A stretch of DNA of 64,000 nt, taken from positions 62,001-126,000 of the forward strand of contig JANNBJ010000013.1 of NCBI GenBank assembly GCA_031385325.1, given 5' to 3'. Made by a program: the position numbers and the translations under genes. This DNA comes from SYFY01 sp031385325. GTDB lineage: Bacteria > Pseudomonadota > Gammaproteobacteria > Pseudomonadales > Azotimanducaceae. Positions 43,243 through 52,219 of the stretch are shown piece by piece. Position 1 is the first letter of the stretch. Each line of letters starts with the position of its first letter. A model generated the notes under the pieces. That model worked only from the letters and a program-made list of their open reading frames with translations. It was not told where the DNA came from and ran no database searches.

Positions 43243-44351
43243 ACCGCGAATTCCCGTATCAGTGACAGCACCTGTTGAGCCAGATCCTTATCCGCGGGTT
43301 GACCATTCTGGTCCTGCACCAGTACCGTGAACTCTTCACCCTTGCCCTCCAGCTGCAGCTTCAAGTCCTTGGGCTTGTTGCCACCAAACGAGATCATGCG
43401 CTTGAAAAAACCTGGTTTTTCACCCGCAAACACCGCATCGCTGACACGGATGGTGTACGTACCGGTAGCACTGTCATCACTGGTTACCTCCACACCGCCA
43501 TTTTCGAGCGCCTTGTTCACCGCTGCCCAGGCACGTTCAAAATCAAGCCGCAGCCGCAGCACCGGACTGCCATCGGGATCCCGATCCATTTGCGCCTTGT
43601 TCACACCCAGGATGTTGGAGGCTACCCGCGAAACGGTCTGTTCAGACACCCGTGCTGCTATGTAGGCACCGAGTTCCTTCAGCAATTCGTCTTCCGCTGT
43701 CGGCAACGCCGACGTCACCTTGGCCAGAGAGGCGAGGCCATTTTCGGATGGCACACCCTGGCTGTCATTTTCATGTCGCAGGTGGATCTCGCTGCTCTGA
43801 TCCTGCAGCCCCCCTTCCAGGCGCAGCCGCAAGCGCTCCTTGCCGGTCTTCAATCCTTCTGCCTGTCGTTTTTCCTGCAGCACCAACCGCACGACATCAC
43901 GGTATTTCTGCTCCTCAACAGGCGCCACCACAAACCAGTCAGTATCAATGCGCCCCTCGGTCGCCTCCTCAAAAGTCACGGCCATACGATTTTCGGCAAG
44001 GAACTGTTTCAGCTTTGGCCACACTGTCGTGGGTGATTCGGGGATTGCCAGCCAGCGACGCTGCGCCAGTCTCTGAATTCGAACTTCACCGCGGTTGTCG
44101 CTGGTGTAGATCGCTTCCGGTAACGGCGCACGCTCCACGAAATAAACGGCATTGGGTTGTGCGGGAACGGCGGGAATCGGCAACGGGTCTTCCAGCTGGG
44201 CTGCGTGCATGTCTTTCGGAACTTCGAGAGGCGGCAACTGCCTGGCCTTCACGTAGTCATCGCGACGGTCGACAAAGAGCCCTTTGTCATCGTTCATCCA
44301 GCCACAGCCACTGACCACGACTACCGTTCCAAGGAGGATCTTCCGCAACAT
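43239..44351 (-). CDS. bamC: outer-membrane assembly lipoprotein BamC
   Basis: 370 residues. Lipobox VVSGC at Cys16 from ATG 44351. The N-terminal unstructured stretch binding BamD is visible (DYVKARQLPPLEVPKDM). Two helix-grip domains follow, with VWPKLKQFLAENRMAV near 120 and RAWAAVNKALENGGVEV near 270. Part of the BAM complex for beta-barrel insertion. ATG 44351 gives a proper signal peptide; ATG 44381 adds 10 residues. Confidence 0.92.
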   Translation of the reverse strand: MLRKILLGTVVVVSGCGWMNDDKGLFVDRRDDYVKARQLPPLEVPKDMHAAQLEDPLPIPAVPAQPNAVYFVERAPLPEAIYTSDNRGEVRIQRLAQRRWLAIPESPTTVWPKLKQFLAENRMAVTFEEATEGRIDTDWFVVAPVEEQKYRDVVRLVLQEKRQAEGLKTGKERLRLRLEGGLQDQSSEIHLRHENDSQGVPSENGLASLAKVTSALPTAEDELLKELGAYIAARVSEQTVSRVASNILGVNKAQMDRDPDGSPVLRLRLDFERAWAAVNKALENGGVEVTSDDSATGTYTIRVSDAVFAGEKPGFFKRMISFGGNKPKDLKLQLEGKGEEFTVLVQDQNGQPADKDLAQQVLSLIREFAV

Positions 44352-44400
44352 CGTCTGTACTACCTGCCTGGCTGGATTCATGAGTGTTTCATCCGTAACG

Positions 44401-45279
44401 CTACTTCAGCGCACCGGCTGCGCGAAGGCGAGCCCTGAGTTCTGGTTTGTGCTGGTCCGAAAGCTCGACCAGCGGCAGGCGGATGCCACGATCCATCATG
44501 CCCATTTCGTAAAGCGCCCACTTGGTTGGCATGGGCGAAGTTTCAACGAACAATATCTCGTGGATGGGTTGCAGTGCACGGTCGATGCTCGCTGCCTGCT
44601 GGCGGTCACCGGCGGCCCACGCGTCACAGAACTCAGCCATTTTCCTGGGCAACACGTTCGCGGTTACCGAGATGGTTCCCACCGCACCCAGTTCCAGCAT
44701 GCGCAGGGTCTGAGCGTCTTCACCGGATAACATGATGAATTCGTTCGGCACCAGCTTGCGGATTTCGGCAATCCGGTCGGGATTACCACAGGCTTCCTTG
44801 ATGCCGATGATGCCCGGAATCTGCGCCAGCCTGCCGACGGTTTCGGCCTTCATGTCACAGGCCGTTCGCGGTGGCACGTTGTAGAGGACGATGGGTACTT
44901 CACATGCCGCAGCAATCGCCTTGTAGTGCTGGTACAACCCTTCCTGGGTAGGCTTGTTGTAATAAGGCGTAACCAGCAGGCACGCATCTGCGCCATCGCG
45001 AGCTGCCTGCTGTGTCTGATGAATGGCTTCGCTGGTCGAGTTGCTGCCCGTGCCCGCTACCACCGGCACGGCGCCGGCGACAATTTCCACCGTCCTGCGA
45101 ATGACCTTGAGATGTTCATCCGTATCCAGTGTCGCACTCTCGCCGGTCGTCCCCATCGGCACGATGCCATGGGTACCCTGTTCGAGGTGCCAGTGAATGA
45201 GACGCTCGAGCGCCTGCCAGTCCACATCACCGGAGGCGTGCATGGGTGTCACCAGGGCGACAATGCTTCCCCTCAACAT
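44401..45279 (-). CDS. dapA: 4-hydroxy-tetrahydrodipicolinate synthase
   Basis: 292 residues, exactly standard. GTTGESATL (pyruvate-binding), YYNKPTQEGLYQHY (catalytic Tyr), YNVPPRT, and GIKEACG with the Schiff-base lysine. First committed step of lysine and peptidoglycan meso-DAP synthesis. ATG 45279 gives the conserved MLRGSIVALVTP start; the frame upstream to 45408 is spurious. bamC starts 49 bases downstream. Confidence 0.97.
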   Translation of the reverse strand: MLRGSIVALVTPMHASGDVDWQALERLIHWHLEQGTHGIVPMGTTGESATLDTDEHLKVIRRTVEIVAGAVPVVAGTGSNSTSEAIHQTQQAARDGADACLLVTPYYNKPTQEGLYQHYKAIAAACEVPIVLYNVPPRTACDMKAETVGRLAQIPGIIGIKEACGNPDRIAEIRKLVPNEFIMLSGEDAQTLRMLELGAVGTISVTANVLPRKMAEFCDAWAAGDRQQAASIDRALQPIHEILFVETSPMPTKWALYEMGMMDRGIRLPLVELSDQHKPELRARLRAAGALK

Positions 45280-45445
45280 GCCATCAGTCCAGTTGCAAAA
45301 GTGCGCGCATGGTAACAGCGGGACCGTGCCAAGCTCCACCGGTGAGATACCCTTCGACGCCCATGTTTTTCGGGGTGTGGAAAAGATCAGCCCGAGCCGG
45401 TCCGTCATCGAGGACTCAAGGGCGAGCTGATCTATCTGGTCTGCC

Positions 45446-45673
45446 TTACGATTTTTTCTTCAACAGATAGCTGAAAATGCCATCCTGCTCATTCGATTCC
45501 AGCAGTTCATGGCCGCTCTGTCGTGAAAACACTGCGAAGTCACGCACCGAACCGGGATCGGTGGCATACACACGCAGCAAGGCAGCAGGCGCAAGCGCAT
45601 TGAGCGCCTGCTTGGCCTTGAGCAGTGGCATGGGGCAGGTCAACCCTTTGGTGTCGAGTACGGTTTCTTCCAT
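45446..45673 (-). CDS. tusA: TusA/SirA family sulfur carrier
   Basis: 75 residues. LDTKGLTCPMPLLKAKQAL contains the CPxP motif whose Cys carries persulfide sulfur for tRNA thiolation or molybdenum cofactor. ATG 45673 gives the usual length. It sits in the same place as the SirA-like gene beside bepA and nadA in Pseudomonas and is divergent from bepA. Confidence 0.92.
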   Translation of the reverse strand: MEETVLDTKGLTCPMPLLKAKQALNALAPAALLRVYATDPGSVRDFAVFSRQSGHELLESNEQDGIFSYLLKKKS

Positions 45674-45735
45674 AGCGGCGGGATTATAGCCGGATTCAGA
45701 CTGCATTCAGTTCGGTGATTCACTATGATCCGAAC

Positions 45736-47280
45736 ATGTTCGAATTCACTGCCAGACCTTTGCGCGCACTCACGGTTACTCATCTCTCGATGCGGATGTG
45801 TGGCGCGCTACTGGCTGGCTGCCTCGTTGCAGTGAATGCGCAACCCGCTGAGCAGTCACAGAACAAAGCCGTCAGCCTCGAACCTCGCGCAGAACTGCAA
45901 TTACCGAGTCTTGGAGATGCGTCCTCAAGCACCATTTCGCCACAGCTGGAACGCCAGATCGGCGAAGACTTCCTCAAGCAGATCTACGCCGGCCTGCCAA
46001 CCTCCGACGATACGCTGCTCAAGTACTACGTCAGTGTGCACCTCAGTCAACTGGCCGGTTATTCCGATCTTGCCGATTCGATCCTGCGGGTGGTGGTGAT
46101 CGACAACAAGGAGATCAACGCATTCGCAGCCCCGGGAGGGGTGGTCGGCGTGAACGCCGGCCTGTTCCTGAGCGCGCATGACGTCCATGAATATTCGTCC
46201 GTCCTCGCTCATGAACTGGCCCACCTGTCCCAGCGGCACTTTGCTCGCGGGGTCGAGGAATCTCGCGCCCAGACGATCCCTACCATCGCCAGTTTAATCG
46301 CGGCGATTGCCATCGCCGCCATGGGTGGCGGTGATGCGGGCATGGCGGCGATTTCAGGCGTGCAGGCAGCGGCTCAGGCCCGCAGTCTGCGTTACAGCAG
46401 AACTCGGGAAACCGAGGCCGATCGGATCGGTATCAATACACTGGTGCGCGCAGGTCTCGACCCGAATGGCATGCCACGCATGTTCGAACGCATGGGGCAG
46501 ACCTATCGATACAGCGAACGACCGCCCGAATTCCTGCTCACCCACCCGCTTTCGGATACCCGCGTCTCCGACACCCGCCAGCAGGTGCAGTCACTGCCAA
46601 AACCCACTGGCCCTGCGCCCAACAGCCGGCTGAGTGAACTCGACTATGGACTGATGCGCGCTCGCACCCAGGTCCACTATGCAACCAGCCCGAAGGCTGC
46701 CGTTGCCCTGTTCGAGAAGGCTCTGGCTGATAACCCGGACGATGTCGCGTCGGAATATGGTCTGGCGCTTGCGCTTGGAAAAACCGACCAGCACGGTGCT
46801 GCCATGGCCATCACCGAATCACTGCTGAACAGCGATCCCCAGAAGATCCTCTATATCGGTGCGCATGCTGAAGCATTGATTGACGGCAAAAAGCCCGCTG
46901 AAGCGGCGCACCTGCTCAGCCATCACCTGGTGCTGAATCCCGATAACGCACCACTCTCCATGCTGTACGCGCGTGCCTTGTCTGCGGAGAAAAAATTCTC
47001 GCAGGCACAAGCCGTGCTGGAACGGCAGAGCCTTGCCAATCCGCGTGATATCGACGTGTGGTATGAACTGGCCGAAACGGCTGGGCTCTCCGGTGACGTG
47101 ATTGGCGTACACCGCGCTCGTGCCGAGTATTTCGCGCTGCACGGTGGTTACAGCCGGGCCATCCAGCATCTTGAGTATGCCCAGCGATTGATCAGCCGCA
47201 CCGAGCAGCGCCTGCTGGCGCAGATCAATCAGCGCATCATGGATCTGCGCGAATCCCTGCGCGAGGCGCAGCAGAGCTGA
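45736..47280 (+). CDS. bepA: M48 metalloprotease with TPRs (BepA-like)
   Basis: 514 residues from ATG 45736. Signal peptide (MCGALLAGCLVAVNA); zinc motif HELAH at residues 159-163; third ligand region ETEADRIG; and a C-terminal TPR domain (about 310-510). Periplasmic chaperone-protease that degrades or rescues misassembled LptD/BAM substrates. GTG 45715 is a possible longer start. It is convergent with nadA; a hairpin lies between. Confidence 0.92.
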   Translation: MFEFTARPLRALTVTHLSMRMCGALLAGCLVAVNAQPAEQSQNKAVSLEPRAELQLPSLGDASSSTISPQLERQIGEDFLKQIYAGLPTSDDTLLKYYVSVHLSQLAGYSDLADSILRVVVIDNKEINAFAAPGGVVGVNAGLFLSAHDVHEYSSVLAHELAHLSQRHFARGVEESRAQTIPTIASLIAAIAIAAMGGGDAGMAAISGVQAAAQARSLRYSRTRETEADRIGINTLVRAGLDPNGMPRMFERMGQTYRYSERPPEFLLTHPLSDTRVSDTRQQVQSLPKPTGPAPNSRLSELDYGLMRARTQVHYATSPKAAVALFEKALADNPDDVASEYGLALALGKTDQHGAAMAITESLLNSDPQKILYIGAHAEALIDGKKPAEAAHLLSHHLVLNPDNAPLSMLYARALSAEKKFSQAQAVLERQSLANPRDIDVWYELAETAGLSGDVIGVHRARAEYFALHGGYSRAIQHLEYAQRLISRTEQRLLAQINQRIMDLRESLREAQQS

Positions 47281-47307
47281 GGCTACCAGCCCTGAACTTA
47301 TCGGGAT

Positions 47308-47325
47308 GAAGCGCCCTGGCGCTTC
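47308..47325. terminator. hairpin between convergent bepA and nadA
   Basis: GAAGCGCC-CT-GGCGCTTC is an 18-base perfect palindrome, effectively a 6-bp stem with a 6-base loop, 27 bases after the bepA stop and 7 before the nadA stop. No U-run, so it may be a weak bidirectional terminator. Confidence 0.5.
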
Positions 47326-47332
47326 TGCGCGT

Positions 47333-48316
47333 TCAGACCTTGAATTCAAGCATTCGCGTCAACGGCACCATGGCCTGTCTGCCGATCTCGGGATCGACAT
47401 GGACTTCGTTGGCCAGCATCAGTGCTTCTGAACGCAGGACATCCGCCAGTACCTGCAGATGATTCATCGCCATCCACGGACAGTGCGCGCAGCTCTTGCA
47501 GGTTGCCCCGTCACCCGCAGTTGGCGCTTCAATGAAACGCTTGCCAGGATTTTTCTGCCTGAGCTTGTGGAACATGCCTTTGTCTGTCGCAACGATGAAT
47601 GTCTGGTGCGGTAACTCGGACGCCGCCTTGAGAATGCCACTGGTCGAACCTACGGCGTCAGCCAGCGCGATCACCTCGATCGGCGACTCGGGATGAACCA
47701 GCACACCGGCATCGGGATACACCTTCATCAGGGCCTTGAGCCCCTTGGTCTTGAATTCGTCGTGCACAACACAGGCACCCTGCCACAACAGCATGTCAGC
47801 GCCGGTCTTGAGCTGGATGTATCGGCCCAGGTGTCGATCCGGCGCCCACAGGATTTTTTCACCCCTGGCATGCAGCGACTCGACGATCGGCAGCGCCACA
47901 CTGGAGGTGACCACCCAATCCGACAGTGCCTTGACCCGCGCCGAAGTATTGGCATAAACCACCACCGTGCGATCCGGATTGGCCTTGCAAAACGCTTCGA
48001 ACTCATCCGGTGGGCAACCCAGATCCAGCGAGCATTCCGCCTTGAGTGTCGGCATGAATACCCGCTTCTCAGGTGAAAGGATCTTGGCGGTCTCGCCCAT
48101 GAAGCGCACACCGGAGACGATCAACGTACTGGCAGAGTGCCGTTTGCCAAAGCGCGCCATTTCCAGTGAATCGGAAACAAAGCCTCCCGTCGCTTCGGCC
48201 AGGTCCTGGATGTCACCATCCACATAATAGTGAGCGATGAGTACTGCATCGCGCTCCCGCAGGCGCGCCGTGATCTCATCCTTGAGCGCATCACGCTCGG
48301 TCGGTGACAACGGCAT
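47333..48316 (-). CDS. nadA: quinolinate synthase A
   Basis: At least 327 residues; condenses iminoaspartate with DHAP in NAD synthesis. AHYYVDGDIQDLAEATGGFVSDSLEMARFG, FMGETAKILSP, HPESP, GDGATCKSCAHCPWMAMN with [4Fe-4S] ligands. ATG 48316 gives MPLSPTERDALKDEI, aligning with the start of conserved sequence in E. coli NadA. The frame stays open to TTG 48397 (27 more residues), and since known NadA proteins often have some 25 residues here, that start is possible. Confidence 0.95.
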   Translation of the reverse strand: MPLSPTERDALKDEITARLRERDAVLIAHYYVDGDIQDLAEATGGFVSDSLEMARFGKRHSASTLIVSGVRFMGETAKILSPEKRVFMPTLKAECSLDLGCPPDEFEAFCKANPDRTVVVYANTSARVKALSDWVVTSSVALPIVESLHARGEKILWAPDRHLGRYIQLKTGADMLLWQGACVVHDEFKTKGLKALMKVYPDAGVLVHPESPIEVIALADAVGSTSGILKAASELPHQTFIVATDKGMFHKLRQKNPGKRFIEAPTAGDGATCKSCAHCPWMAMNHLQVLADVLRSEALMLANEVHVDPEIGRQAMVPLTRMLEFKV

Positions 48317-48420
48317 CGGACAGTGGTCGGGAATCTGCTCAACCGGTAGGGTGTGGTCTTTCAACTGCAAAGTGCTGTGCTCGCAAAATCCGGGCAATCA
48401 CCGGGGTAGCGCATTCTACT

Positions 48421-48435
48421 CCGGGAATTTCCCGG
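48421..48435. promoter_or_regulatory. perfect palindrome CCGGGAA-T-TTCCCGG
   Basis: A 7-bp inverted repeat with one central base in the nadA / ATP-grasp divergent region, 19 bases before the ATP-grasp ATG. Small size and position suggest an operator for one or both genes, perhaps NAD-related, but no regulator is linked. It could also be a leader hairpin. Confidence 0.35.
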
Positions 48436-48454
48436 CGCGAGAAGCTTCAACCTG

Positions 48455-49306
48455 ATGCATAAAGTCCTGTTTCTCTCAGACCGACCCGAGGTAACAACAC
48501 GTGACAACGTGCATACACTGCCGCGCGTCTTTGCACAGGCCGGTTGGCAGGTCAGTATCGAAACCCACGCACTGTGCTGGCACCACGGCAAGGTATATGC
48601 AGGCCTGACCTGTCTGAACGACGTGGATCTGGTCTGGCCGCTCGGTCTGGGTGACCACGGTGATTTCATCGACCGCATGCAGCTGCTGGCCCATTGCGGT
48701 GCTCGACTGATCAACTCGCCGGAGGCTTATCTGGTTCTGCATGGCAAGCTCATGTGGGCGGATCTGTTGCCACCGACACACGCATCCAACCGCATTGACG
48801 ATCTCGCCGACGTCCTCGCCGGGTCTGCCTGCGAGTGGATACTCAAACCAGCCGCAGGCAGTTTCGGCAGAGAGGTGCATCGACTGTTGCCTGACGATGG
48901 CGATCTGCTGCGCAGGACCATGCTGGCCAATCCAGGCGAATGGTTCATCCTGCAGCAGCATGTGCCTGCCATATCGGCCGGCGAACACCGATCACTACTG
49001 ATCGGGACCGAGATCATCGGCAGCTATCGACGGGTACCGCGAGATGGACTGCGCGCCAATCTTGCGACCGGCGGCCATGCACTACCCGGCGTTCCTGAAG
49101 GTCGGGAAGTCGCCGTCGTTACAGAAGTGAAACGTCGACTGCTGGCCCGCGGGGTTGGATTCGCAGCGATCGACACCAGCGGCAGTTACCTGGTCGAAGT
49201 GAATGTTGCCAATCCGGGCGGGCTCGGAACCTTGAACGAAGTCTATGCGCGAGATTTTGGCGCGCAGGTGGTGACCAGCATCCTCGGCTGGCTTGCGACA
49301 ACCTGA
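48455..49306 (+). CDS. GshB/RimK-like ATP-grasp protein
   Basis: 283 residues. WILKPAAGSFGREVHRL (ATP-binding lysine strand), FILQQHVPAI, a short RRVPRDGLRANLATGG segment and VEVNVANPGGLGTLNEVYARDFG (Mg ligands, glutathione-synthetase-like) place it in the ATP-grasp ligases near GshB. It is about 30 residues shorter than GshB and the N-terminal half is divergent, so a peptide-ligase other than glutathione synthetase is possible. ATG 48455. Confidence 0.8.
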   Translation: MHKVLFLSDRPEVTTRDNVHTLPRVFAQAGWQVSIETHALCWHHGKVYAGLTCLNDVDLVWPLGLGDHGDFIDRMQLLAHCGARLINSPEAYLVLHGKLMWADLLPPTHASNRIDDLADVLAGSACEWILKPAAGSFGREVHRLLPDDGDLLRRTMLANPGEWFILQQHVPAISAGEHRSLLIGTEIIGSYRRVPRDGLRANLATGGHALPGVPEGREVAVVTEVKRRLLARGVGFAAIDTSGSYLVEVNVANPGGLGTLNEVYARDFGAQVVTSILGWLATT

Positions 49307-49357
49307 TGGATCAGAGCATCCAGGGTGCTCTGGTGAAAAGGTGGTTTTGCAGAAAGT

Positions 49358-49612
49358 TCAATGCAGGTTGCGATCAGCCTCATGCCTCGCCACCAGCATC
49401 GTCTTCAAATCATCCAGCTTGTCCTGTCGTTCATCCAGTGTACGAACGTGCCAGCGAATGATCTCGTCCTTGCGCGGATGATCCAGCTGCCGCCAGGTGG
49501 TCAGCGCTTCTTTCAGGCGTTCAATTTCGCGCGCCAGCAGCACGATGACATCGTCGAGTGTCAGCTCGAGATCATCAGGCAGCGCTGATTCCAGTTCGGC
49601 GGTGGTCGTCAT
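49358..49612 (-). CDS. small coiled-coil protein
   Basis: 84 residues, acidic and helical: LTLDDVIVLLAREIERLKEALTTWRQLDHPRKDEIIRW then LDERQDKLDDLKTML, heptad-like. No family recognised. ATG 49612 chosen; the longer reading to 49663 lacks support. It is convergent with the ATP-grasp gene and divergent from the CaiB operon. Confidence 0.55.
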   Translation of the reverse strand: MTTTAELESALPDDLELTLDDVIVLLAREIERLKEALTTWRQLDHPRKDEIIRWHVRTLDERQDKLDDLKTMLVARHEADRNLH

Positions 49613-49920
49613 GTCGCGGGTTTCAGTACTCAAGTTGTGCGGCGCCAGAAGCTCCTGTCCCAACTATAGACCCACAGCTGCATCACACGGAATCGCTTTG
49701 TGCTCTACCTCGCATTCCCGGCTTTATCCGGCCTGCAACATCACCAGCTTGCCTTCCTGAGCCCCGCACGTAGACTGCTATCGTCATGAAAATGACGGGG
49801 AATGGGGCACGATCGATGTTTTCCAGCCGGCTCAATGCGCTTGACCCGGACAGATGACCGCAGGCAATTCGCTATCGGCTGCCAATCAGAAAATCACCAG
49901 CGAGTAACAAGGAGCCACAC
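49613..49920. other. 308-base divergent intergenic region
   Basis: No gene seen. A possible sigma70 promoter for the CaiB operon is TTGCCT (49749-49754), 16-base spacer, TAGACT (49771-49776). Just downstream CGTCAT-GAAA-ATGACG (49782-49797) forms a 6-bp hairpin with a GNRA tetraloop in the leader. An AAGGAG ribosome site precedes ATG 49921. Confidence 0.35.
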
Positions 49921-51123
49921 ATGTCGGGACCACTGTCCGGGTTTCGCGTCGTCGATCTTTCCGCAGTGGTGTCAGGACCGCTGACCGGGGCGCTGCTCGC
50001 TGACCAGGGCGCCGATGTCATCAAGATCGAACGTGTCGGTGCTGGTGATATCCAGCGACACGTCGGCAGCCAGCGCAACGGCTACTCCGGCTTTTTTCAT
50101 GTCATCAATCGTGGCAAACGCAGCATCGCTGCAGACATCGGCACGCCGGAAGGTCGGCAGATCGTCCATGCCCTCACCGTCAACGCCGATGTGGTCATCC
50201 AGAATTTTCGTCCTGGCGTGGTCGATCGCCTGGGCATTGGTTATGACGATCTCTCGGCTGCGAACAAAGGCCTGGTGTACCTGAGCATCAGCGGTTTTGG
50301 GCAAACGGGACCACGCGCCGGTGATCGCGCCTATGACCCGATCATTCAGGCCTACTCCGGCATCGGCGCCATTCAGGGCCGTATTCATCGCGAGCACCCG
50401 GAAAAACCTGAACAGGTCAACATGTTGCTGCTCGACAAACTCACCGCGTGGACCGGTTGTCAGGCCATCACCGCGGCGCTGCTCGCACGATCGAAGTCGG
50501 GCCAGGGCCAGCACATTGAACTGTCGATGCTCGACACGGCCCTGGCGTTCATCTGGGCCGACACCACCGCCGATATCATTCTGCAGGGGGACGGCGTCGA
50601 TCAGCGCCCGCCAGTCGGTGCATCAGGCACCGTGCACAGGCATGCCGACGGCTGGGGTGTCACCATGACCCTGAGCCAGGACGAATTCGCCGGTATGTGC
50701 CGCGCCTTCGATATGGCCGATGTTGCCGAAGATCCGCGGTTTTCCAGTCTGGTCGAGCGGACCAAGAATCGACTCGCACTGCAGGAACTGCTGGCCGAAC
50801 GAGCCGCGCCAGCCGCGCTTGTGATGACGGTGGAAGGCGCGGCTGAAGCGATGCAGCGTGAAGATGTTCCGTTCACACGTTTTCGCACACTTGGCGAACT
50901 GGCTGCCGATCCACAGATCCAGCACAACGGCAATTTGCGCACGCGTACACACGCAGCTGCAGGGCCATTGATCGAGGCACGACCCGCGCCGCTGTTTGGT
51001 GGCACCCCGTTGTCGATGACGCGTGATGCGCCGACGGTCGGGCAACACACTCGGGAGATACTCGGCGAGTTCGGTCTCGCCCAATACCATGATGACTGGC
51101 TGAAGAGAGGTGTGATTTCATGA
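49921..51123 (+). CDS. CaiB/BaiF family CoA transferase
   Basis: 400 residues, class III CoA transferase that moves CoA between carboxylic acids. GFRVVDLSAVVSGPLTGALLADQGADVIKIE is the family start; NRGKRSIAADI, GFGQTGP, and LLLDKLTAWTGCQAITAALLAR with the catalytic Asp follow. The stop overlaps the ATG of the next gene (ATGA). With two acyl-CoA dehydrogenases downstream it likely activates the acid they oxidise. Confidence 0.93.
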   Translation: MSGPLSGFRVVDLSAVVSGPLTGALLADQGADVIKIERVGAGDIQRHVGSQRNGYSGFFHVINRGKRSIAADIGTPEGRQIVHALTVNADVVIQNFRPGVVDRLGIGYDDLSAANKGLVYLSISGFGQTGPRAGDRAYDPIIQAYSGIGAIQGRIHREHPEKPEQVNMLLLDKLTAWTGCQAITAALLARSKSGQGQHIELSMLDTALAFIWADTTADIILQGDGVDQRPPVGASGTVHRHADGWGVTMTLSQDEFAGMCRAFDMADVAEDPRFSSLVERTKNRLALQELLAERAAPAALVMTVEGAAEAMQREDVPFTRFRTLGELAADPQIQHNGNLRTRTHAAAGPLIEARPAPLFGGTPLSMTRDAPTVGQHTREILGEFGLAQYHDDWLKRGVIS

Positions 51124-52219
51124 ACTTCGGATTCACTGAAGAACAGCAGATGCTGCGCGATCAGGTCAGACGTTTCATTCGCGAGGATCTGCCACTGACA
51201 AAGGTCCGCACGGTTGCGAAAAGCGGCGTGGTTGACCGCGACCTGTGGAAAAAATGGCCGACCTTGGCTGGCTCGGACTGACCACACCAGAGAAGTTTGG
51301 CGGCCTTGGTCTATCCTGGGTGGATCTCACGGTTCTGCTCGAAGAAACAGGGCGTGGCCTGTGTCCACTGCCGATCGTCTCCCAGGCGCTCACCGTTGAA
51401 GCCATATTGACGGTGTGCCAGAAAAAGCAGTGCGAAACGTGGCTGCCGGTGATGGCCGCCGGTGGCGCGATCTGTACGCTTGCGTTGTACGACGATCCAC
51501 ACTGGCTGCATCCCGATGCCATCACACTGAAGGGCAAGCCGGTCAAGAAAGGTGTACGGATCAACGGCACCAAGCCATTTGTTGCAGACGCCTTGTCAGC
51601 CGACTATCTCATGATCGCCGTGCGAGTGGATGATCAACTTTGTCTGTCCGCCGTCAGCAAGGATCAGGTCACCATCCAGGCACAGCCGCAGATGGATCTC
51701 ACCAAGCCAGTGGGTAGCGTCACCTTCAATGATGTGGTCATTGATGACGACATGATGTTCCCGCTGAGTCGCAGGCAACTCGCTTACCTCACCGATCTGG
51801 GCGCAACCGCCGTAACGGCCGAGGCAGTAGGTGCCGCAGAAGCCGTGCATGCCATGACCGTCAAGTACGCCAACGAACGGGTGCAATTCGAAAATGTGAT
51901 CGGCAAGTACCAGGGTGTCAAACACCGGCTGGCCGACATGTTTGTCGATATCGAATCCTTCAAGTCGCTGCTCTATTACGCGGCATGGACGGTGAACAAC
52001 AGCAAACAGGAACTGCCGCGCGCCATTTCACTGGCAAAAGGTTATGCCTCCGATGCCTTTGCGCAGATTGGCATCGACTGCATCGGCCTGCACGGCGCCA
52101 TCGGATTTACCGCGGAGTACGACGCTCAGTTGTATCTGAAGCGTTCCAAATGGGTACGGCCGATGTACGGTGACTCGGAATTTCATCTGCAGCGTGTCGC
52201 GACCCTGGGAGGTGTGTAA
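51120..52219 (+). pseudogene. acyl-CoA dehydrogenase, small-subunit type, frameshifted
   Basis: Translation from ATG 51120 reads a good ACAD start (MNFGFTEEQQMLRDQVRRF) to DRDLWKK and then fails at TGA after the A6 tract 51249-51254. The rest continues in the -1 frame from ADLGWLGLTTPEKFGG to the TAA at 52217-52219. One missing A (A6 instead of A7) explains it; with A7 the protein would be about 366 residues. Downstream motifs RINGTKPFVADALSADYL and GLHGAIGFTAEYDAQLYLKR match the smaller partners of heteromeric ACADs. Everything else is intact, so a sequencing or assembly error, ribosomal or polymerase slippage, or a very recent mutation are all possible. Confidence 0.8.

Noticed and set aside
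51245..52219. Acyl-CoA dehydrogenase starting at GTG 51245
   Set aside because: The first 40 residues of the domain are encoded upstream in another frame; this is a frameshift, not an alternative start.
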